From Zygnema cylindricum (lineage: Eukaryota; Streptophyta; Zygnematophyceae; Zygnematales; Zygnemataceae), in assembly GCA_037447655.1 (NCBI GenBank), contig JBBHKE010003125.1, positions 226,316 through 290,315 of the forward strand: a DNA stretch of 64,000 bases. Direction: 5' to 3'. Both the position numbers and the translations under genes were made by a program. The number at the start of each line of letters is the position of its first letter. The stretch's first letter is position 1. The notes below the pieces were generated by a model, which was given only the letters and a program-made list of their open reading frames with translations, did no database searches and had not been told where the DNA came from. Positions 1 to 10,913 of this stretch are shown here, piece after piece.

Positions 1-1740
1 GCACATCGATCGATAGAGAATTAAATGTCATGTCTAAATTTTGAAAAAAAATCGAACAAAAAAAACAATTTCTGTGAGATTTGAGGTAAAACTTATGTAA
101 ACCGTTAGATTCAGACGATCGGACGGTCTGTGATCAAAGTAGTGATCTAAGAAGATCACATGAAAAGCCCATAATACAACTTACGATAGGACTATCTGTC
201 ATATTAATGTCTGCAATTTTGAACGTCCGCGTGTTTTAGTTCGCTAAAAAAATTCGTCCGTCGGCGTGCGCTGAACTATGATCATAAGTCAGATTCGTAC
301 GTCCGTACAAGAGTGTCCACAACGAACACCCATACAGTATGCCTACTCTACGCGAGTTTAGTGCCAAGTTTTGTGCGCCTACCACAGGCCTACAATAAAA
401 ACGCCTACTTTTGAACTATGGTCAAAACGCATCTTCTTCAACCATGAAACGGCACAGGCAGGAGGGCGGTAGGTCTACAATGTCATGAAAAGTCACACGA
501 CGTCACAAGCGGTTACGAAAAATTACGTGCGTCATCACAGATTGTAGACGTTGACAGCCGCCACGGGCATTGTCAACGTATACAATCGTCACGCCCTAAG
601 GGGCAATTTCGTTTGGTACATATAAGGACACCCGAAATCCGGGTCCGCCGGATCTGCGCTAAAAAATAAAAAAAAATCTCTAAGTTTGAAGTACATAGAG
701 ACGCACCCTTAGGGCTTGTCCCCATGTGTTCAAGTAAGGGTTTTTTCCCGTCGTTTACACAGAAAATGGGACTTCCTACTTGAAAACATAATGCCGTACA
801 AAAAATGGGCAAAAACTCAAATACATTTTGCGTCATCTTGGAACTTGAAAGGTACGGCGATTTGACAGTATTATCATCGCGACCCACTTCCAGCTCATCT
901 TCACACTTGCACTGAAATCAAATCGCGATCTGCTTTTAATCAAAATACTACCCTATTGACAAATAGAAAGCCTAGTTTGCACGCGTCAAAAGTTTTCATT
1001 TGTTTTTTTGCAGTTGGGAGAATACACGAAAAAAAATTGTTTGTCCGTTTGCTTATGTTGTCCATTTGTGGGCGTCTACAAATGTCATTTTGTAGACGTA
1101 GGCGATTGCTTATGTCGTTCACGTGTGGGCGTCAACAAATGACAGCTGACGTCGACAATTGTCCTAGTATGTCAGGGGCTCTTTGCGGCGTACAAATATC
1201 TGGACAAGTGTACTTTATTTGCGAGAGGCATATTTATTGCAAAGGACGCAAGTTCGGTACGGTTTAATTTCGGCAAGTAGTCCGTGGTACATTTGGAGGG
1301 CGAACGGCGTTGCCGATATTTCCAAAAGATTGTATTTTGATAATGTGGTATCAAGTGGACTGTACGTATGTGATGTCGGTTCATGACGTGGTTTCGTCCT
1401 CAAATGACTAATCAAGTTGATACTCAGTACGCGGATTTTACGGAAGCGTGGATGTAAATATTTGGTTGAACATTGATGTGTCTTTTTGTGAATTAATTAT
1501 TAGTGTAGATTTACTCACTTTGACATACCTTGAAGTATTCGGGTATACCGACATTAATAGAGGTAGCTGGTAGATAGCGTACGGCTGATATGCCTCCGTA
1601 CATTCAGCAATATGTAGGACTTCGTCATTTTAGGACATAGGAACTTTTTGGACCAAAATCTGTTTATGGTTATTTTTGGTAGTTTCAGCTTGTTTTGTTA
1701 ATTTTGTTGAATTCTCTGTGTATCCTAATACGTTGTTTTT
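1..1740. other. Intergenic sequence, no gene seen
   Basis: I see no open frame with a recognisable domain on either strand. The only clear structure is a degenerate direct repeat (1050-1084 and 1107-1141, period 57 bp, each copy containing TGTGGGCGTC), which overlaps a short hairpin at about 1074-1098 (GTCTACAAATG against CATTTTGTAGAC). Short runs such as aaaaaa are scattered. This may be old transposon sequence that I cannot classify. Confidence 0.5.
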
Positions 1741-1802
1741 AGGGTATTGTGTGGTGCTTCCTAGGGTGAATCCATGGCTAGAAATGGCTATGGACAACAT
1801 TT

Positions 1803-2586
1803 GCTAAGGCTTAGCCACTCTTTCCTCCCTTTCAGATCTCAATCGTATTTTTCCGAACGAGAATCATCCCTACCATTGAGTTCCATATCCATCTTGAGTC
1901 GAGCAAGTCCAACACACGGTTAACTATGTTCTCGAACTCATTGGGTAACTTCATCAATAAACAGTTAACCTTTCTTTATCACCGAAATCTTTTCCCGCAC
2001 TCTCTAGCTCCGTGAAAGGTGTAGCAAGCTCATTGCAAAAATCCAACATCTTCCCCCCTTTGTATACATACTCCTTAACTTTCTGATCAGCCAACTGTTG
2101 TTGCAGAATCGTATCACTTTGGTACATCTCTATGAGAGCCATCCAAAGATCGGATGCCCTTTCTACCTGCAAATGAGGACATGCAAGACCTTGAGTGAGA
2201 TGGCGTAGGATGAAGTGCTTTGCCGCCATATTGTTGAAGTCCCACGTTTCAGTATCATTCTCCTCGTTCCTCCGAATACGTGACATGAATCCCGAACCAG
2301 TTGCTATTGGTGTGGTCGTCTCCATCTCCTACCTTTTGTCCACCACCTCTCTTTCCTTCGTTTCCTTCGTTAAAGGTGGATCCTCTTTCTTGGTGAATCT
2401 GCTTCCTCCAAACCCTGGAGGAATTCCAAGACTTGATCGACGCCCAAACCTTCCACTCACTATCCCCCAAAACCTTTTTTCGCATATAGCTCTTATCATC
2501 ATACTTTCCCAGTGTATGAAGCAAGTTCCATTAAAGATTGGTAACCTAGAGGGTAGGCCCATAACCTGAAACTCTGAGACCTCCAT
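1803..2586 (-). pseudogene. Copia element D: gag, 5' part only
   Basis: This is a capsid (gag) fragment of a Ty1/copia retrotransposon, reading leftwards. The frame opens with ATG at 2586-2584, which lies inside the LTR, and runs MEVSEFQVMG through the primer-binding site. It then continues as a hydrophilic stretch and, after a frameshift near 2326, as the typical gag core with QLADQKVKEYVYKGG and ELATPFTELESAG. The same order of motifs occurs in copia A at 26.5-27.3 kb. Similarity can be followed to about 1803, where it stops before the zinc knuckle, so protease and pol are missing. It is non-functional. The identification as copia gag rests on direct comparison with copies A and C in this window. 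Confidence 0.75.
2552..2566 (-). promoter_or_regulatory. Primer-binding site of copia D (half-tRNA type)
   Basis: On the minus strand this reads GGTTATGGGCCTACC, directly after the LTR end TTTCA. It differs by one base from the complement of nucleotides 25-39 of plant initiator tRNA-Met (tRNA sequence recalled from memory). Reverse transcription would be primed here by a tRNA fragment cut in the anticodon loop, as known for Drosophila copia. The site is also translated as part of gag (residues VMGL). Confidence 0.7.
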
Positions 2587-3624
2587 AAGTCCTCAGAGTG
2601 GACTGCTTCCAAGAAGCCTCTAGGATAACCCTGACCCCTTTGTGTTTCAACAAAAACAATTGCCACCATGGCAAACAATAACTCTGACCACCTTCACCCT
2701 TATAAAGGCAAGACTCCCCCGAGTCGATAGCAAAAGGAATCTGTGAATTTGCTCCCCAGAGCACTAAGTTATGGAGGGTCATAGTTGACCTTTTGTACAG
2801 AAGCTCTCTGGAAAAGAGGATCCTATCTCCTAATTTTTTCTAAGTCCTATCTCTCTCACAGACTTTATCTACTGATGTACGGAGCCAATCATATTCCACT
2901 TTTGTACACAAAAGTACAGCTGTCCGTGTCCTTTTTGTAAGGACATTGTACGACATGGCCTAAATGTCGACAGATGTCATATCCGGATTCGGTGTCGTAA
3001 TCTCCGGAGATACCACGATCTAATGTAATTTTGCCACGTGTCATCCAATGTGGCGATGACCATAAACCGCCGAAATTCTCTTCGGTGATCATGGGTGTTT
3101 ATTTCGGCCGTCCGATTAAATTTACATTTAATCGTAGCCATAATAAATACCTGCGCGGTATTCATTTCGCTAAAGAAACAAATGCGTGGTATTTGTTTCT
3201 TTATCCGTACCACAATCCGTACTTTACATTACTGATTCTATGTATATCGCAAATAATATCAGTTAAATGAATTGTCGTACTTGTTAATGTATAACTAACA
3301 ATCAAACCATATAGTACGTAACACTAGCTAAAGACTTAACGGTTAAGGCTACCGGCTACTGACAGCTTGCCGCCCGGTAGGTACTAGGATGAAATACTGT
3401 GGCCAGCACATATCGTTTTAGAAATTAAACCCCTAACTAATATATATTTCCCGTAAACCTCTGGATAGCCTAGGTAGCCATGGCTCTAACTCCCTTTCCA
3501 AAATCTCAGTGACTGTGACCAGTTTGAGAGTTGGAGAGAGAAGTTAGAGGTAGACTGCCTCAGCTTCTTTCTATATTTCTATTTAGACCTAGAAAACACT
3601 TTAAACGGACCATTAATTTCTACA
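2567..3624 (-). repeat. 5' LTR of copia D
   Basis: A 1058-bp LTR, in minus orientation starting TGTAGAAATTAATGG and ending GAGTTTCA. It is closely similar to the LTRs of copia A (25517, 30914) and B (19767). It contains a CACGTG box at 3035-3040, repeated TGTAC motifs, and on the plus strand a tRNA-like cassette at 3333-3408. It adjoins gypsy gag sequence on its right, so the element inserted into the gypsy-1 element. Confidence 0.85.
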
Positions 3625-3639
3625 GTAATATATGAAGAG

Positions 3640-4210
3640 TATCATTCCATCGGAATTCCCTGATTCCAACACGTAACCGCGGAGTGCGATGAGTATTGGA
3701 CAGTGAAATTTCGTTTACCAATTATACAGATTAACAATCTTTCAGCACCACGAGAGGAAGTTTGAGCCTTTTCATCGTCGCCTTTTTGATGAAGTTTCCC
3801 GATGCTCCGCACTCCACCATGAAGCTAGTTGAACTTACTCCAAATTGACCCTGAAATACCATAAGGTCTTCTCCATCATCGGCTAACCTCATGACGTTAA
3901 GTTTTCCCTTCGTGGGACCTTTCCGTTTTGGAAATTCTCGGGCCATATGGTCTAAGAAACCGCATTGGAAGCATAAGCCATTTTACCTCCTCCATTTGAG
4001 CTCCTCGGGAGACAAGTTGTTGGTCTTGGTCTTGATAGTCTTCTTCTTTTTCAGCTGTACATTGACCACCTCCTTATCCTCATCAATTGCTCGAAGCTCC
4101 ATGAGAGTCGGACCATTGTTTCGTCGACCTCCTCTGTCGCTGCTCGACACATGAAATTCTATGAGCTCCATTGCCACACAGAATTCGCAGATCCAAAGAA
4201 GCAAATCTAG
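3640..4210 (-). pseudogene. Gypsy-1: gag C-terminus with zinc knuckle, and protease start
   Basis: This is the second half of a Ty3/gypsy gag and the beginning of its aspartic protease, read leftwards. A charged linker (SSSDRGGRRNNGPT) leads to a CCHC-like knuckle CFQCGFLDHMAREF, in which the last Cys has become Phe. Next is a retropepsin-like segment in which the usual D-T/S-G-A is ECGAS, so the catalytic Asp is lost. A stop separates linker and knuckle. The upstream gag half lies at 5576-6260, and the two halves are separated by a copia LTR (about 4290-5575). It cannot make an active product. Confidence 0.65.
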
Positions 4211-4289
4211 ATAGTGGAGAATCCAAGTTTATATAAACCCAAATGATTGACCCCTTGACAATCAGAACCCCATTAGAGCTTCACCCCTG

Positions 4290-5575
4290 TGAAATAAGAC
4301 TTTCTGTGTGCTCAGTTCCACCAGAGAATGCAAAGTTAGAATATGAGTTTTGGATAATATTCCCGACTTTGACTTTCCCTTAGAAATGCAGCCACCCTGG
4401 CAGGCAAACACTCTGACCAACTACACCATTGTGTAGCCTAGACTCGGTTGAGTCTGTAGCAAAAAAAAATGACTGAAAATGGTCAAGTAAATTGATAGTT
4501 ATGGATGGTCAAAGTTTGCCTTTTATACAAGATGCTCTCTGGAAGAGGCGGCTATCTACCAAAAATATTCTAAGTCCTAAAACCTACTCACAACCCCTCT
4601 AGACCAATCAAAATGTAGCACAGTACATAATGTACATAGAAAGTACAGTAGCCGCCGTACTTTATGTACGAAAGTATTGGTCACCACTCTCAGTCTACCA
4701 CGTGGCATACAAGTCATCGTCATCCTGTCTTTTTCTTCTCCGGCATCCAATAGGATGATGCCACGTGTCAGTTTGACTTGCCGAATGGATCTTTGTTGAC
4801 TGTTAAATTTCAACGGTCGTCATTCCGTGTTGACCGTTGAAATTCTCGTCAACATGGAACTTGTTAGGGTACGGACCAATCACATGATTGTACCGTGCAG
4901 AAAGTACAGGTGCCGGAGTACCTTCTGTACCGTCCATGTATGACATCGTAATAATGTGACATTTGTCACATCTTGACTCGTCATCTCGTGTTCCGGATTT
5001 CCCGCAACCCTCTAGGATATTGCCACGTGTCATCCGGAATGGCGGCGCCCGAAAACGCCAAGGCGGCCAATCCGGAATCCCGGCTCGCACCACGGCGGTC
5101 GATTAAAATATCCTCTTTGTCCAGACCGTCGAAACAAATGTTCGTAACATTTGTCTTGTGCGGCATATAAGGTACAGTGGGTTCTATGCCTTAAGATTCC
5201 GTTGTATGAGTTAAATGGAATCTTTGACGTGTACCTGTTTAAGTGCATATCGTTCCCCAAACATGCTAACATCGGTATTAGACTTGATGGACTAAGATAC
5301 CTGTTAATCTGACCGACGGCAGGTACCAGGTTCAAATCCTGGGTCCGTCAAATGTTTGTTTTTAGTTAACCTGCCATTATCTACTGCTGTTCTCTAGAGA
5401 GCTTAGGCTGCCAAAGCTCTAGCTCCGTATCCAGCCTCCGGTGACTACAACAAGTATGGGGGCTTGGAGAAGGGAGTCACTACAACAAGTATGGGGGCTT
5501 GGAGAAGGGAGTCAGAGGGAGACTGCCTCTACTCTTTTTCTATCCTTAAAAAGACCTAGAAAATACTAAAATATG
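4290..5575 (-). repeat. Decayed solo-like copia LTR (I)
   Basis: A diverged member of the same LTR family as D and B. The segment around 4385-4450 aligns with the LTR D/B segment that follows their last 100 bp, and 5400-5560 aligns with their start. No internal region adjoins it, and gypsy gag lies on both sides, so it looks like a solo LTR inside gypsy-1. It is about 230 bp longer than its relatives because the TGTAC-rich middle seems duplicated (around 4610-4760 and 4860-5030). A perfect 35-bp direct duplication (ACTACAACAAGTATGGG unit) lies at 5443-5512. The tRNA-like cassette at 5281-5350 has a perfect B-box-like GGTTCAAATCC. Both ends are approximate. Confidence 0.65.
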
Positions 5576-6260
5576 AACAACCCATAATGATTAGGTCTAC
5601 GGAATGTGATGTTGACTAAATAGGTTCGCTTAGAAAACTGAATGATTGCCAAGAGACTAGGAATTGTACTTTCCCGAGCAAGCCATTGTTCCACATCCCT
5701 ACAAATGGATGATTTAAGCCCCTTCACGTAGCGATCCACAGCTTCATCCTCCGTCATCGTAGGTATTTGAACCTTCCACTCCAAAAACCGTTGTGTGAAC
5801 TCCAACACCGAGGTTCGTTTCTTCAACAATGCGATCCTATCTCTTGCAGCCTTAACCAAATTGACGAGTTGCCAAGCGTCACGGAGGAGTTGAATGAAGA
5901 CAGCCCACACGGTCGGTATCTCATCATTCTCTACCAATGTCCTCCACCATGCTCCCGTTGCCCCATTAAGTAGACCACCCGCGGAGTGAATCTTCTCACG
6001 GTCTGATAAACTAGGAAAATTTTGGAGATAATTCGCAACGGAGAATAACCATGTGTCAAGGTTCTTGTGTCTTGCAGGGTCAAATTCGTCAGGAAGTCTT
6101 AACTTCGGTCTCCTTAAGTCTCTCTCCGCCCCTCCATGCGGTCGTTCACCAGACGAGCTTCCAATATTGCGACGGTGTTGCTGAGTTGTGCATTCTGTAA
6201 TCTAACATTTTCTAACTCCCGGAGAACTTGCGCTAACATTTCTCCAGTTGATACACCGTG
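5576..6260 (-). pseudogene. Gypsy-1: gag N-terminal and capsid part
   Basis: This is a Ty3/gypsy gag capsid region on the minus strand. The best frame (5566-5937) contains FTQRFLEWKVQIPTMTED and DRYVKGLKSSICRDVEQW. That is the standard retrotransposon-gag pattern, with an aromatic-rich helix region, then E-A-V-D-R-Y-V-K-G-L and an R-x-V-E-x-W segment. The part up to 6260, next to the primer-binding site, is more decayed and I could only follow it loosely. The frame continues beyond the inserted LTR at about 4210. It has no intact start and is a remnant. Confidence 0.6.
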
Positions 6261-6288
6261 GTCGGCTTTGGTGTGGAGTCAGAAGGAG

Positions 6289-6302
6289 TGGCTTTGATAC
6301 CA
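6289..6302 (-). promoter_or_regulatory. Gypsy-1 primer-binding site
   Basis: The minus strand reads TGGTATCAAAGCCA one base after the LTR end. It matches the usual plant primer site TGGTATCAGAGC (complement of the 3' end of initiator tRNA-Met) except for one G-to-A change. It fixes the LTR boundary and shows that the LTR at 6304-6804 is the 5' LTR of the gag fragment to its left. Confidence 0.7.
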
Positions 6303-6303
6303 A

Positions 6304-6804
6304 TATAAAAGGGACAAAATACTAGAGTGCACAACGGAAGAAACCAAGGACCTCCTCGTAGCAACAGCAAGATTCACACCACAGGAACACGTAAAGTTTG
6401 CGCTTTATTAATCGGGAGAAGATTAGAATATCCAGCGCTCGCTGCAAAGGTCTACTCAAAGAGTGTCTTGCTGACTAAGCCTACTTCACTATATAAACTA
6501 ACTAGCTAGTAGTCAGCCTAGTATTGTACAACTATACACGTGGACCGTCACGGTCAGCCGAGATAGATCTAAAATATACTTCTAGAATTCTATCGTTCTA
6601 TCTACATTTCGCGGCGTTGCTATATTGCTATGCTGCGCTGCTATACTGCGTTGCTATGCTGCTACACTACTTAGTTGCGACGCCGCTAAGTAGCTACGTT
6701 GCTATGTTGCGCTGATCTGGAATCGCAGTTGCGCTGCTCTGACACCGCAACTATGGCAGCCTTGTTGCTATTAACTAAGTACCCAACTCTCTAACCCTGT
6801 TACA
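6304..6804 (-). repeat. Gypsy-1 LTR
   Basis: A 501-bp LTR, minus orientation, starting TGTAACAGGGTTA and ending CCCTTTTATA (expected ...TTTTACA as in the copy at 23500). The first half carries a GC-skewed minisatellite of TTGCTATGCTGC-type units (about 6610-6720). It is preceded in the same orientation by integrase sequence and followed by a primer-binding site and gag, so it sits between two internal regions. Confidence 0.75.
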
Positions 6805-7500
6805 CAAACCTTGTCACTTGTGCTTACCACCCAATCACCAAGTCTGCGGTTAGCATTTAATTCTTGCCTTATTTGTGCCTCCACAAATGCATCCCGGACT
6901 GTTTTCCAAACTTTTTGAATGTATTCCCAAAACTCTGTTCCAAAACCGATATTCTCTTGAGTGACCCTTGTTATTAAATCTAATGCTTCTCTTCGTTGGT
7001 ATCCATATGCAACTTGAAACGGTGAGAATCCGGTTCTAGCATGTATACAAGAATTGTATGCAAATTCTATTAATAACAGTTTAGATTCCCATGTGTTTAG
7101 AATTCCATTGCAAACAGTCCTAAGCATCATCTTTTTTGTCAATCCTAAGCATTTCTTCTAGTGTACGGTTCATCCATTTTGTCTGTCCATCTGTTTGAGG
7201 ATGATAATAGATACTATTTCTTAGTTCAGTGTCGAGCTTTTGTTGCAATTTTTTCCAAAATGCAGACGTAAATTTAGAATCATTATTATTGACTATATAC
7301 AGAGAGACTCCATGATGTCTGACCACGTTGTTAAAATATAGCTTTGCCATATCCACAACTAAATGAGTAGTTTTGCATGTTATAAAGATTGCCATTTAAC
7401 TGAATCTATCGACTACGACCATGATACTGTCATTTTTTTTGGTTGTAGCTAGCAATCTGACAATTAAATCCATATTGACAGATTCCCATGTTCTTTCGAG
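6805..7500 (-). pseudogene. Gypsy integrase fragment upstream of the gypsy-1 LTR
   Basis: This is the integrase core and C-terminal part of a Ty3/gypsy pol, minus strand. Visible landmarks are VVRHHGVSLYIVNNNDSKFT (the position of the second catalytic Asp), YYHPQTDGQTKWMNRTLEEM (the conserved P-Q-T-D-G-Q-T with the catalytic Glu), and AYNSCIHARTGFSPFQVAYG. The usual SDRD is NNDS. A stop and a frameshift split it near 7130. It is broken on the left by the gypsy-1 LTR within a G-D-W-V-V-S-T motif, and on the right by copia C at 7506. Confidence 0.75.
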
Positions 7501-7505
7501 AATAT

Positions 7506-8509
7506 TGTAGAAACAAATGGTTTTTAAGTATTTTCTAGGTTTGTAAAGAAATATAGAAGCCGAGGCAGTCTATCTCTAACTTCTCTCTCCAACTCTCAAA
7601 CTTGTTGCAATCACTGAGAAATTGGAGAGGAAGCTAGAGCCATGGCTACCTTGGCTATCCTGAGGTTTACGGGAAATTTATATTAGTTAGGGTTTATTTA
7701 TTTAAAAGGTATGTGCCGGCGACACGAATTGATCCTTGTACCTACCGGCCGGCAGACAGGAAATAGCCGGTGGCCTTAGCAGTTAAGTTTAGGATTCATG
7801 TTACGTAGTATATAGTTTGATAATTAACTAAATATGTATACGTACGATTATTCATTTAACTATAATAGACTACGGGATACATAGATCCGGTAATATATAA
7901 AGTACGGATTACGGTACGGACTAAAAATCAATACCGCGCATTTGTTTCGTAAGTGAAACAAATACCGCACATGTATTTATTACGGCTACGATTAAATGAG
8001 CTTTTGGCGGCATACGGAGATATCGTCACGCGGTGCCACGTGGCGCCACATTATTTGATACCGGAGAAGATGAGAGGAGGAACCATGGCTTCCGATTTGA
8101 GAGTTGTCACCTTGTAGACCTTGTCGTACAATAGTCGTACAATAAGTACATCGTCCATTGTACCTTCTTGTACTATATAGTATTCCTATTGGACTAGGGT
8201 TTATTATTAGGTAGTCGTGAGTAGGCAGACCAAGACTTAGTAAAATTTAGGTACCTCTCTCTCTAAGAGAGCTTGTAACTATAAAGGTCATCTTTGACCA
8301 GCCATAACTTACTGCTCAGGTGAGCAAATTCAGTGATTCTTTTTGCGTTTGACTTTGGGGAGTCTTGTCCTCACATGGGTGAGAGTGGTCAGGATATTTG
8401 TGTGCTTGGGTGGCGCTTATTCAGCGGGAAAGTAGAAGGGGCAAATATTATCCTAGAGGCTTTACATAGGCTGCTAATTATAAAGGTCAATGGAGACCAA
8501 AGAATTTCA
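7506..8509 (+). repeat. Copia C 5' LTR (chimeric)
   Basis: 1004 bp, starting TGTAGAAACAAATGG and ending AATTTCA. Up to about 7997 it follows the LTR pattern of copia A, including the antisense tRNA-like cassette at 7712-7790. From GAGCTTTTGGCGG (about 7998) onward it matches instead the copia C 3' LTR at 13310-13826. It contains CACGTG at 8037-8042. The gag ATG is at 8490-8492, inside the LTR. Confidence 0.8.
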
Positions 8510-10077
8510 AGTTATGGGCCCACCCTCTAGGGTGCCCATATTTGATAGATCAAACTTTCTTTATTAGGAAATGATGATGGAGGGAGAACTATTTGAGAAG
8601 TATCTATGGGGCATAGTGTCTGGACAAATTCGATGCCCACCTCCACCTGGGTTTGGAGGGACACGTTTTTCTAGCACCTCCGCCTCTACAGTTGGTAGAA
8701 CAGCTGCCACCATCATCGAGGATGAAGATGAGGAAGGAGAAAAGATTGTCATGGAAGGAGAAAAGGAAGGAGTTGCAACTCAAGTGACACCATTGCCGAA
8801 GGCGATACCGGCAGCAACACCACCAAAAAACGGCGACAAGGGTTCAGACCGAAAGATCAAAGTATGAAAAGTGGAACTACAAAGACAAGGTTGCTAAGCT
8901 CTTAATTCTTAAAAGTGTAGAAAAGGGCATTGCCATTCCCCTTATGCATGTCAAATCTTCATCTCAGATTTGGATATCACTAGTTAACAAATATACGAGT
9001 GGATCATTGCAGCAACAACAGTTGGCCAAAAATAAGATTATAGCTTATACTTATAAAGCAGGAAGTATGAATAATTATTGCAATGATTTAGGAGCATTAT
9101 TTGGAGAGTTAGAGAGTGCAGGTAACTCATGGTCCGAGAGAGAAAGAGTGAACACATTAATGATGAAACTACCTGAAGAGTATGAGAATATCATTAACTG
9201 ATTGCAAGACATAGGAGATAGCAATTGGAATTGGGATGACACAGTGGGAATGATTTTAGTGAAAGAAAGCACCATAGAACTTAGGAGAGGGAGTCCAAGT
9301 GTTGAAGCATTGTCTGCAGGAGCTGATTGGCGGAAGCGTGATGAGGAGAGAGGGAAAGATCCCTATCGAAACTTTGGTGGAAGAGGACAAGGAGGTGGCA
9401 GATTTGATAGACAGGGGAGAGGAACTTCTCGAGGAGGATTATGTCACTTTTGCAAGAAACCGGGACACTATATGGCAAATTGTATCAAACTTGCAGATCT
9501 TCGACTGAAAGATGGCCAAGGAACCTCAAAGGATGGAGGAAAGAAAAAGGCTTTCGTGACTCAAGTTCATGATGAGGAAGTGGAAGAAAAATCTGAACCA
9601 AAAGAGGAACTTGAGGAGCTTCTTCTTAATTCGAAAAACACTGAAAAACATGTCGACATTCCACGGAGACAAAAGTGTGCTTTTGGAGGTAAGAGGGATC
9701 CACTCGAGGATGGGTGGATCATAGACTCAAGGGCTTCAATGCATATGTGCAAAGATAAGCGGTTGTTCACTAAACTAAGAAAGATCCCAACAGTTGAGAT
9801 ATTGTACGAAGATGGTAGAGTAGAAACCACAAGTCTTGTTGGAACTGTTGACTTGAAGGTTCTAGTTGATGGAAATGCCTCAATTGTAACACTCTCAGAC
9901 GTTCTTTACATTCCACAGCTTAGCAAGAACCAAGTCTCAACAGCTGTCCTAGATGAAAAGGAGTTTGAAATAGGAACTAGGAAAGGAATCTTCACAGCAA
10001 ACTTTGATAATGAGGTTTATTTCATAGCTAAGAAGGGCAGTCAAGGAATGTTCAGAATTGTTCTTTGCAATGAATAG
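8490..10077 (+). pseudogene. Copia C gag and protease
   Basis: This encodes the copia capsid followed by the aspartic protease. The frame opens at ATG 8490 in the LTR (METKEFQVMGPPSR) and meets a TAG at 8565-8567 where relatives have Trp. The gag core (QQQQLAKNKIIAYTYKAG, ELESAGNS) ends at a TGA at 9199-9201 where Arg is expected. The zinc knuckle CHFCKKPGHYMANC lies at 9442-9483 and is intact. The protease motif is WIIDSRASMHMC, with Gly of DSGA replaced by Arg, so activity is doubtful. A further stop ends the frame at 10077. Domain order and spacing match copia A. Confidence 0.85.
8510..8524 (+). promoter_or_regulatory. Copia C primer-binding site (half-tRNA type)
   Basis: AGTTATGGGCCCACC directly after the LTR end: 14 of 15 bases match the complement of plant initiator tRNA-Met positions 25-39. 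It lies in frame inside gag and encodes VMGPP. Confidence 0.75.
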
Positions 10078-10099
10078 AGTGTTCTCTACTCGTGTGCAA

Positions 10100-10913
10100 G
10101 TGAGATGATGCTTTGACATAAAAGGTTGGGGCATGTGCATCTAGATAGATTAAAGAAAATGAAGAAAAAGGGAATAGTGAGGGTATTACTTTTGAGGATG
10201 ATGAGACCTTTGATGATTGTAGTGGATGTGCCCAAGGGAAGATTCATAGACTTCCATTTCCAAAGGCAACCACATTAAGAAGAGAGAAATTATTAGATCT
10301 AGTTCACACTGATGTTTGGGGACCTGCTAGGTATGCTTCACATGGGGGGAAGAGATGGATGTTAACCATCACAGATGATTGGTCTAGATACACCAAGGTA
10401 TACTTTCTTAGACATAAGTCAGAGGTATTAAGATGTTTCAAAGAGTATAAAGTATAGAGTGAAAAACTACATGAAACCTCAATAAAAGAGATAAGAAGTG
10501 ATAATGGGAAAGAATACACCTCAAGGGAATTTGAAGAATATCTTAAAGAAGAAGGAATTCATCATGAGAAAACTGTTTCCTATAATCCGGAACAAAATGG
10601 AGTGGCAGAAAGAGTGAATAGAACTTTAGGAGATATGTCTAGAAGTATTTTAACTGATAAGAGGATAGGGTTGCAGTTTTGGGCGGAGTCTATGAACTAT
10701 GCTAATTTCATCAAAAATAGAGTCCTAACTTCAGCAAATAAGGAGGAAACTCCGTATGAGAGGTGGACAGGAAGAAAGCTTGATTTGTCTATTTTGAGAG
10801 TGTTCGCAAGTCAAGTCTACAGTTTGGATTCCGATAAGACTATATAGAAGTTAGAGGGGAGAGGGAAGCCAGGATATCTTGTAGGATATGATGAGAGCAC
10901 AAAAGGAAACCGA
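10100..10913 (+). pseudogene. Copia C integrase
   Basis: This would insert the cDNA into the host genome. The pre-integrase segment HKRLGHVHLDRLKKMKKKG starts just after a TGA at 10114-10116 (Trp expected). The core shows HTDVWGP, RSDNGKEY and NPEQNGVAER, i.e. all three acidic residues of the D,D35E triad. Stops at 10455-10457 and 10845-10847 replace Trp codons (TGG to TAG). The segment after the core (GYDESTKGNRVYDLKKRDII) continues into the long frame starting at 10914. It is inactive because of the stops. Confidence 0.85.

Noticed and set aside
573-1415. Short open frames of 60-104 codons in the first 1.4 kb
   Set aside because: No domain, low complexity, overlapping in several frames and no splice or start support.
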